Shown here in pieces: positions 1 through 5,488 of a DNA stretch of 5,488 nucleotides; position 1 is the first letter of the stretch; every line of letters starts with the position of its first letter. The translations under genes and the position numbers were made by a program. The notes under the pieces are model-generated. The model was not told the origin of the DNA and did not search any database. It saw nothing but the letters and a program-made list of their open reading frames with translations. This stretch comes from an uncultured Paracoccaceae bacterium (GTDB taxonomy: Bacteria > Pseudomonadota > Alphaproteobacteria > Rhodobacterales > Rhodobacteraceae): NCBI GenBank assembly GCA_913054485.1, contig CAJXHQ010000252.1, forward strand, positions 1 to 5,488. The letters are read 5' to 3'.

Positions 1-42
1 GAACTTTTAGTCTCGGGTTATTGCTGAGAGATTGGATGAAAA

Positions 43-2109
43 ATGTTAAGAGAGTTGAAGGTAAGAACCGCCCTTTTCGGATTGGTGGCGGGTGCGGGAA
101 TATGTATGGCTGGAATTGTGGCCTCAATCGTTCTGCTGGTCGCATTTGAACACCGGCAAAAGGCCGTGCAGGGTGAAATTACCGGGCTCAGGCTCAGTCT
201 GGACCGGCTGGACATCGTATTGCTGGAGGCGCGGGAGGCGGAAATGACGTTCATGCTGACCAGCGACGCAGGCGAAGTTGCCCATCACGCTGCGCTGATG
301 GAAGAAGCGCATATGCTTCTGGACGGCATTGCTGCGAGCGGTGAAAAACTCCAGCTCGGCACAGCATTGGCGGCCCTCAGCAAAGAGCAGCATTTGCTGG
401 AGGACTATGAGGCCCGCTTTGCTGAACTGGCGGCGCTGGACCAAAAAATCGGACTTTCCCCTGCGGAGGGGCTGCGCAGTGCCATGCGCAGCGCGGTTCA
501 CGACCTCGAAGCGCTGCTCGGGCTGGGCGGTAATGCGGATCTGACAGCCGCGCTTCTGATGCTGCGGCGCCATGAGAAAGACTTCCTGCTGCGCAACCAG
601 ATGAAATATGCCGAGCGGCTGTCGGCCGGCGCCAAGGCGTTCCGCGCATTGCCGGAGGAGGCGTTCGGATCTGCCGCACAGCGCAGCAAGGCGCTGGCTC
701 TGCTCGATACCTACCAGCAGAGGTTTGCGGAACTGGTTGCGGCGAAACTGGCAGAAAAGGCGGAAATCTCCGGAATTGAAGATCTTTTCGCCCAATTCAA
801 GCCGGTCTATGAGGAAATTTCCGCAGCCCTGCAATCTGTTCTGGCTGAGCGGGAGGCCCGGGTTTCCGATGTTGAAACCAATGCGGTGACGGGGCTGATT
901 ACCGGGGCCGTTATTGCGATGGTGGTATTTGTTGCTGTGGCCACGGCGGTTTCCCGCGCGCTGTCGAGGCCGCTTACGGCCTGTGCCGGGGCGCTTCAGG
1001 CGCTGGCAGAAGGCGACATACAGACTACATCGCAAAGCAGCCGCTTGAGTGAGATCCGCCAGCTTTCCGATGCGCTGACCCGCCTGACCGAGAATGAGCA
1101 GGACCGGCGCCTGATGCAGGATAGCATCGAACGCGGCGCGCAAGAACAGGCCCATGCTGTCGCGCAGATGGGCAAGGCGTTGCACCGCTTTGCCGAAGGG
1201 GATCTGACCTGCGAAATCAGTGAGCCGTTTGGCGGAACTCATGACAGTATGCGCCAGAGCTTTAACCAGGCGGCGGCAAAGCTGCGCGCGGCAATGACGG
1301 ATCTTGAGCAGGGGGCGGAAACAGCCCATGGCACCAGCGAGAAGATCAGCGCTGCAACGCAGGAACTGTCAGAGCGTACCGAAAGCCAGGCTGCGACGCT
1401 GGAGCAATCCTCAGCCGCGCTGGATGTGCTGACTGCGGGCCTGCAGGTGGCCGCGGAGGGCGCGCGCGAGACCAGCGAAATCAGCAACCAAGCGCGCTAC
1501 AAGGCTGAACAGGGGAGCGAGATCGTCTCCCGGGCGGTGGATTCCATGGAGCGGCTGGTCGGCGCCTCTGAGCAGATTTCCCAATCGGTCGGGGTGATCG
1601 ACGACATCGCCTTTCAGACCAACCTGCTGGCGCTGAATGCCGGGGTTGAAGCTGCGCGCGCCGGCGACGCGGGCCGCGGCTTTGCGGTTGTGGCCGCCGA
1701 GGTCGGATCTTTGGCGCAGTTCTCCACTAAGGCGGCAAAGGAAATTAAGGAGCAGATATCGATCTCGGAGAAGCAGGTGGAAGCGAGTGTTGATCTGGTG
1801 CGCAGCACTGGTCAGGCGCTGAGCGATATCCTTGAGCAGGTGGAGAAGATCACCGGCCTGATGGAGAAGACCGCAGCGTCGTCGGAAGAACAGGCGGCCG
1901 GGCTTAACGAAATCAACATCGGGGTGACCGAGCTGGACAAGGTGACCCAGCACAACGCGCTGATGGTGGAAGAAAGTTCGCGCGACAGTGCGGACCTGCT
2001 CCGGGCGGCCACCCGGCTGCGCGGCATGGTGCAGACTTTCCGCACCAGCAAAGCGCAGCCTGGCCGCCGCCCATCTGCAGAGGTTGTGAATATCGCAACG
2101 GCCGGCTGA
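43..2109 (+). CDS. Methyl-accepting chemotaxis protein with periplasmic HBM-type sensor and two HAMP domains
   Basis: A complete 688-residue inner-membrane chemoreceptor that should pass periplasmic ligand signals to CheW/CheA. Seen in order: a short basic N-terminus; membrane helix 1 (about residues 11-35); an all-helical periplasmic region (about 36-282); membrane helix 2 (about 283-303); HAMP 1 (about 304-355, with LAEGDI); a second HAMP (about 364-416, with FAEGDL); and a coiled-coil signalling domain with the hairpin tip at about 520-550 (IDDIAFQTNLLALNAG, then EAARAGDAGRGFAVV). Glu/Gln-rich stretches at about 438-460 and 612-647 resemble methylation helices. RRHEKDFLLR at 175-184 is typical of helical bimodular (HBM) sensors such as McpS, and a weaker copy lies at about 62-73. 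No NWETF-like CheR/CheB tether is present at the C-terminus. The start is chosen because the membrane helix follows directly; the ribosome site is weak (GGA at 34-36, six bases upstream). The ligand cannot be read from the sequence. The gene is followed by hairpins at 2115-2136 and 2173-2200. Confidence 0.95.
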   Translation: MLRELKVRTALFGLVAGAGICMAGIVASIVLLVAFEHRQKAVQGEITGLRLSLDRLDIVLLEAREAEMTFMLTSDAGEVAHHAALMEEAHMLLDGIAASGEKLQLGTALAALSKEQHLLEDYEARFAELAALDQKIGLSPAEGLRSAMRSAVHDLEALLGLGGNADLTAALLMLRRHEKDFLLRNQMKYAERLSAGAKAFRALPEEAFGSAAQRSKALALLDTYQQRFAELVAAKLAEKAEISGIEDLFAQFKPVYEEISAALQSVLAEREARVSDVETNAVTGLITGAVIAMVVFVAVATAVSRALSRPLTACAGALQALAEGDIQTTSQSSRLSEIRQLSDALTRLTENEQDRRLMQDSIERGAQEQAHAVAQMGKALHRFAEGDLTCEISEPFGGTHDSMRQSFNQAAAKLRAAMTDLEQGAETAHGTSEKISAATQELSERTESQAATLEQSSAALDVLTAGLQVAAEGARETSEISNQARYKAEQGSEIVSRAVDSMERLVGASEQISQSVGVIDDIAFQTNLLALNAGVEAARAGDAGRGFAVVAAEVGSLAQFSTKAAKEIKEQISISEKQVEASVDLVRSTGQALSDILEQVEKITGLMEKTAASSEEQAAGLNEINIGVTELDKVTQHNALMVEESSRDSADLLRAATRLRGMVQTFRTSKAQPGRRPSAEVVNIATAG

Positions 2110-2114
2110 CCTGT

Positions 2115-2136
2115 CCGGAGAACGCGCATTTTCCGG
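2115..2136 (+). terminator. Hairpin just after the chemoreceptor gene, possible first terminator
   Basis: CCGGAGAA (2115-2122) pairs with TTTTCCGG (2129-2136) around a 6-base loop, giving eight pairs of which one is G-U. It starts five bases after the stop codon and is followed by a broken T-rich stretch (2137-2145). It may act as a weak terminator or an mRNA 3'-end stabiliser ahead of the stronger hairpin at 2173-2200. The stem is seen; the function is inferred. Confidence 0.4.
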
Positions 2137-2172
2137 TCTGTTTTATCGGAGAATACCGGCAGTACCGTAAAG

Positions 2173-2200
2173 AAAAGCCCCGCCAGAGCGGGGCTTTTTT
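2173..2200. terminator. Bidirectional Rho-independent terminator between convergent genes
   Basis: GCCCCGC (2177-2183) and GCGGGGC (2188-2194) form a perfect 7-bp GC stem around the loop CAGA. The stem is flanked by AAAA on the left and TTTTTT (2195-2200) on the right, so each strand reads a GC hairpin followed by a U-run. It lies 63 bp after the chemoreceptor stop codon and 17 bp after the oppC-like stop codon. It therefore probably ends both transcripts and prevents read-through into antisense of either gene. Confidence 0.9.
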
Positions 2201-2217
2201 GGTCTTTTCTGCGGGCC

Positions 2218-3165
2218 TCAGCGGCCGCGGATGCGCGGGTCCAGCGCGTCGCGCAAGCCATCGCCGAGGTAGTTCACACTGAGCACTGTCAGCGAGATGG
2301 CAATCCCCGGCAGCATCACGCGTTCGGGGTATTCCTCCATCCGCTGCACAGCGTCCGCCAGCATCTTGCCCCAGGTCGGGAAGTCCGACGGGAAGCCGAC
2401 GCCCAGGAAGGAGAGCGCGCTTTCGGTGATGTTCGCCGCCGCCAGGCCCAGGGTGGCCGAGACCATGATCGGCGAGATCACGTTCGGCAGCAGGTGGCGG
2501 CGGATGATCGCGCCGGGCCGGGTGCCGATGGAGCGGGCCGCAAGTACGAATTCGCGCTCTTTCAGGGCCAGAATGTCGCCGCGCACGATGCGCGCGGTGG
2601 GCATCCAGGAGGTGATGCCGATGATCGCCACGATCAGGATGAACATGCCACCCTCAGGCCCGAAGTTGGCGCGCAAAGGCTGACGGAACAGGGTGACCGC
2701 GACCAGCAGCAGCGGCAGGATCGGCAGCGACAGGAACAGGTCGGTCAGCCGCATCAGCGGGCCGTCCAGCTTCTTGAAGTAGCCGGCCACCACGCCAATG
2801 AACGTCCCGATGAACAGGGTCAGCAGCATTGCCGCCCAGCCCACCGCCATCGAGGTGCGCCCGCCCGCCAGCAGGTTCGCCAGCCCGTCGCGGCCCAGGT
2901 TGTCGGTGCCAAGCGGATGCGCCCAGCCGACCTTGGCATCACCATCCCACAGGATGTTGAAAATGGGCCGCATGTCCTTGTTGCGGATGTCCAGCTTTTG
3001 CGGATCCAGCGACCAGATATAAGGCCCGATCAGCACTGCAAGGGTGATGAACATCAGGAAGCCGCCGCCCAAGAGCGCGCCCTTGTGCTGCTTGAACTGG
3101 TCCCAGACATTCTGCCACTGGCTGCGCGGCTTGGCGATCGGAACAGGGTTGGAAAGATCAGTCAT
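2218..3165 (-). CDS. Peptide-type ABC transporter permease, OppC/DppC family
   Basis: A 315-residue inner-membrane permease, the second channel subunit of a dipeptide/oligopeptide-class importer. Seen: a cytoplasmic N-terminus, membrane helix 1 (about 29-51), the family signature HPLGTDNLGRDGLANLLAGG (83-102), further hydrophobic segments at about 106-129, 142-160, 173-188, 231-252 and 285-299, and the EAA loop that docks on the ATPase (about 205-228, EFVLAARSIG then HLLPN). The C-terminus DALDPRIRGR is typical of the family and the length is normal. The ATG at 3165 is preferred over an in-frame ATG at 3207: GAGGA sits six bases upstream of it, and it overlaps the end of the preceding permease gene by 8 nt (ATGACTGA), a usual sign of translational coupling. 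The longer start would add 14 residues unlike the family and a 50-nt overlap. Substrate class (peptide, or another solute carried by this family, such as nickel or opines) cannot be fixed from the permease alone. Confidence 0.94.
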   Translation of the reverse strand: MTDLSNPVPIAKPRSQWQNVWDQFKQHKGALLGGGFLMFITLAVLIGPYIWSLDPQKLDIRNKDMRPIFNILWDGDAKVGWAHPLGTDNLGRDGLANLLAGGRTSMAVGWAAMLLTLFIGTFIGVVAGYFKKLDGPLMRLTDLFLSLPILPLLLVAVTLFRQPLRANFGPEGGMFILIVAIIGITSWMPTARIVRGDILALKEREFVLAARSIGTRPGAIIRRHLLPNVISPIMVSATLGLAAANITESALSFLGVGFPSDFPTWGKMLADAVQRMEEYPERVMLPGIAISLTVLSVNYLGDGLRDALDPRIRGR

Positions 3166-4165
3166 AGCGGATCCTCGGATCAAGCAGGCCGTAGAGGATA
3201 TCGGCAACCAGGTTGAAGAATACGATCAGGATCGCGAAGATGAAGGTCAGGGTCTGCACCATCGGCAGGTCATTGGCGAACAGCGCCCCGATCAGCAGTG
3301 AGCCGATGCCGTTCACCTTGAAGACCTCCTCGGTGATGATGGCGCCGCCGAAGATGGCGGGCATCCCCAGCGCAATGACAGTCACAACCGGGATCATCGA
3401 GTTGCGCAGCACATGCACGGTGACCACAACTGCCTCGGAAAGGCCCTTGGCGCGGGCGGTGCGCACGTAGTCCTGATTGAGGTTGTCCAGCATCGAGGCG
3501 CGCATGAAGCGGCTGATCTGCGCTGTGGTTTGAAGCGCAAGAACCATGACAGGCAGGATCATCTGGCGGAACTGGTAGGTGAAGCTCTCCCAGTCGTTGA
3601 CCACATGGGTGGTGTCATAGATCGACGGGAACCAGCCCAGCTGCACCGAGAAGAGCACGATCAGCAGCGGCCCGGTGAAGAAGGGCGGGATTGAGAAGCC
3701 GACCATGGTTACGAAGGTACCGCATTGGTCGAACACCGAATACTGCCGGTAGGCCGAATAGATGCCGATCGGGATCGCGATCAGGATGCCGACGATATAG
3801 GCGGTGCCCACAACCCACATGGTCTGCGGCAGGCGCTGCACGACGATGTCCATCACCGGCGAACGGGTCTGCCAGGAGATCACCCGCAGGTCGCCCTCGG
3901 AGAAAGTGGTGTTAAAGTAGTAGTCGATCAGCACCTGCGGCTCGATCCAGAAGAATTGGACAAGCCACTTCCAGAAGCGGATGTGCATCGGCTGGCCCAG
4001 GCCAAGCGCCTCGCGCATCTTTTCCTTCACTTCGGGGGGAACGGTCAGCGGGACCTGTGCCATGGGATCGCCCGGCGCCAGTTCGAGGAGCAGGAATATG
4101 ACGAGGGAGATAAACAGCAGCGTCGGGACAGATAAGACCAGACGTCGGATCGTGAAAGTCAGCAT
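3158..4165 (-). CDS. Peptide-type ABC transporter permease, OppB/DppB family
   Basis: A 335-residue inner-membrane permease that pairs with the OppC-type subunit to form the import channel. Seen: the N-terminal membrane helix (about 8-29) ending in the family motif LAPGDP (29-34), a periplasmic stretch to about 105, membrane segments at about 116-137, 149-173, 201-213, 254-275 and 303-325, and the ATPase-contacting EAA loop (about 232-258, DYVRTARAKGLSEA then LRNSMIP). The C-terminus LLDPRIRYD is typical. Length is near the family norm, though the 31-105 region (including WKWLVQFFWIEPQVLIDYYF, 66-85) is somewhat long for a DppB. The ATG at 4165 puts the membrane helix at the normal place; an AAAAGGG ribosome site ends eight bases upstream. 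It lies 109 bp after the binding-protein gene and overlaps the OppC-type gene by 8 nt. Assignment to the family is firm; the transported solute is inferred. Confidence 0.94.
   Translation of the reverse strand: MLTFTIRRLVLSVPTLLFISLVIFLLLELAPGDPMAQVPLTVPPEVKEKMREALGLGQPMHIRFWKWLVQFFWIEPQVLIDYYFNTTFSEGDLRVISWQTRSPVMDIVVQRLPQTMWVVGTAYIVGILIAIPIGIYSAYRQYSVFDQCGTFVTMVGFSIPPFFTGPLLIVLFSVQLGWFPSIYDTTHVVNDWESFTYQFRQMILPVMVLALQTTAQISRFMRASMLDNLNQDYVRTARAKGLSEAVVVTVHVLRNSMIPVVTVIALGMPAIFGGAIITEEVFKVNGIGSLLIGALFANDLPMVQTLTFIFAILIVFFNLVADILYGLLDPRIRYD
3172..3176 (-). promoter_or_regulatory. Ribosome binding site that decides the OppC-type permease start
   Basis: The minus strand reads GAGGA, then six bases, then ATG (3165-3163). 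The site lies inside the last codons of the upstream permease gene and supports the short 315-residue product over the 329-residue alternative. Confidence 0.7.
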
Positions 4166-4173
4166 TCAGAGCG

Positions 4174-4180
4174 CCCTTTT
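4174..4180 (-). promoter_or_regulatory. Probable ribosome binding site of the OppB-type permease
   Basis: The minus strand reads AAAAGGG ending eight bases before the ATG at 4165-4163. It is only a partial match to AAGGAGG, but it is the best purine-rich site near this start. Confidence 0.5.
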
Positions 4181-4209
4181 CTAGACGGCTTCTTGTTATG
4201 CAGAAGGCC

Positions 4210-4227
4210 GGGCGGCAAATGCCGTCC
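4210..4227 (-). promoter_or_regulatory. Second, imperfect hairpin in the binding-protein/permease gap
   Basis: Arms 4210-4216 and 4221-4227 around a 4-base loop make six pairs with one internal A-C mismatch. The arm 4221-4226 (GCCGTC) can instead pair perfectly with GACGGC at 4184-4189, nearer the permease ribosome site, so two exclusive folds are possible. No T-run follows. Regulatory meaning is speculative. Confidence 0.3.
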
Positions 4228-4246
4228 CAGCCCCCACCTTGTAGAA

Positions 4247-4266
4247 GCGGCGGGAATACCCGCCGC
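4247..4266 (-). promoter_or_regulatory. Intercistronic hairpin after the binding-protein gene
   Basis: GCGGCGGG and CCCGCCGC form a perfect 8-bp all-GC stem with a 4-base loop (minus strand TATT). It begins eight bases after the binding-protein stop codon. No T-run follows on the minus strand, so it is not a standard terminator. In many binding-protein-dependent operons a hairpin here protects the upstream mRNA and lowers permease expression relative to the binding protein; that role is inferred here from position and stability. Confidence 0.6.
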
Positions 4267-4274
4267 AATCCGTC

Positions 4275-5488
<1,214 letters not shown>

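Noticed and set aside
1..42. Possible promoter upstream of the chemoreceptor gene
   Set aside because: Only 42 bases are available and no convincing -35/-10 pair or sigma-28-like box can be seen; the promoter is probably outside the window.
124..1329. Long minus-strand open frame of 401 codons across the chemoreceptor gene
   Set aside because: It is antisense to a protein with clear domain structure, has a Gln/Arg/His-rich composition with no recognisable motif, and is the usual by-product of GC-rich codon use.
2116..2153. Direct repeat CGGAGAA (2116-2122 and 2147-2153)
   Set aside because: Seven bases in a GC-rich intergenic region is within chance, and the first copy is already explained by the hairpin stem.
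3166..3207. Upstream ATG (3207) for the OppC-type permease, adding 14 residues
   Set aside because: The ATG at 3165 has a GAGGA site six bases upstream and the compact ATGACTGA overlap with the previous gene; the added residues (MPISSTACLIRGSA) do not look like a family N-terminus.
2494..3216. Plus-strand open frame of 240 codons opposite the OppC-type permease
   Set aside because: The translation is low-complexity and rich in Gln, Arg, His and Asp, and it mirrors the codons of a well-supported permease gene. The similar plus-strand frame at 3725-4135 is rejected for the same reason.

Overview
The window comes from a GC-rich proteobacterial chromosome. The style of its proteins (a two-HAMP chemoreceptor with a helical bimodular sensor, and an acidic dipeptide-type binding protein) suggests an alphaproteobacterium, most likely Rhodobacteraceae / Roseobacter group. 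This placement is an inference from protein style and codon choice; no marker gene is present.

Layout: one complete plus-strand gene (43-2109) encodes a transmembrane methyl-accepting chemotaxis protein. It converges on a minus-strand ABC transporter operon for peptides or a similar small solute. In transcription order (right to left) the operon holds a periplasmic solute-binding protein whose 5' end lies beyond the window (5488-4275), an OppB/DppB-type permease (4165-3158) and an OppC/DppC-type permease (3165-2218). The two permease genes overlap by 8 nt. The two transcription units are separated by 108 bp carrying a strong hairpin that reads as a Rho-independent terminator on both strands, preceded by a weaker hairpin on the plus strand. 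A 109-bp gap between the binding-protein gene and the first permease gene carries a perfect 8-bp hairpin and a second imperfect one.

Function: the binding protein captures substrate in the periplasm and delivers it to the membrane channel formed by the two permeases. The ATPase subunits that would power import are not in the window, and the operon ends at the terminator after oppC, so they must lie upstream of the binding protein or elsewhere. The chemoreceptor senses small molecules in the periplasm and would signal to CheA/CheW. Convergent placement gives no evidence that it is co-regulated with the transporter.

This is largely an ordinary chromosomal region. I found no RNA gene, mobile element, CRISPR array or undescribed system. 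The points most worth a second look are the loss of two usually conserved arginines in the chemoreceptor signalling domain, three closely spaced cysteine pairs in the binding protein, and the intercistronic hairpins.
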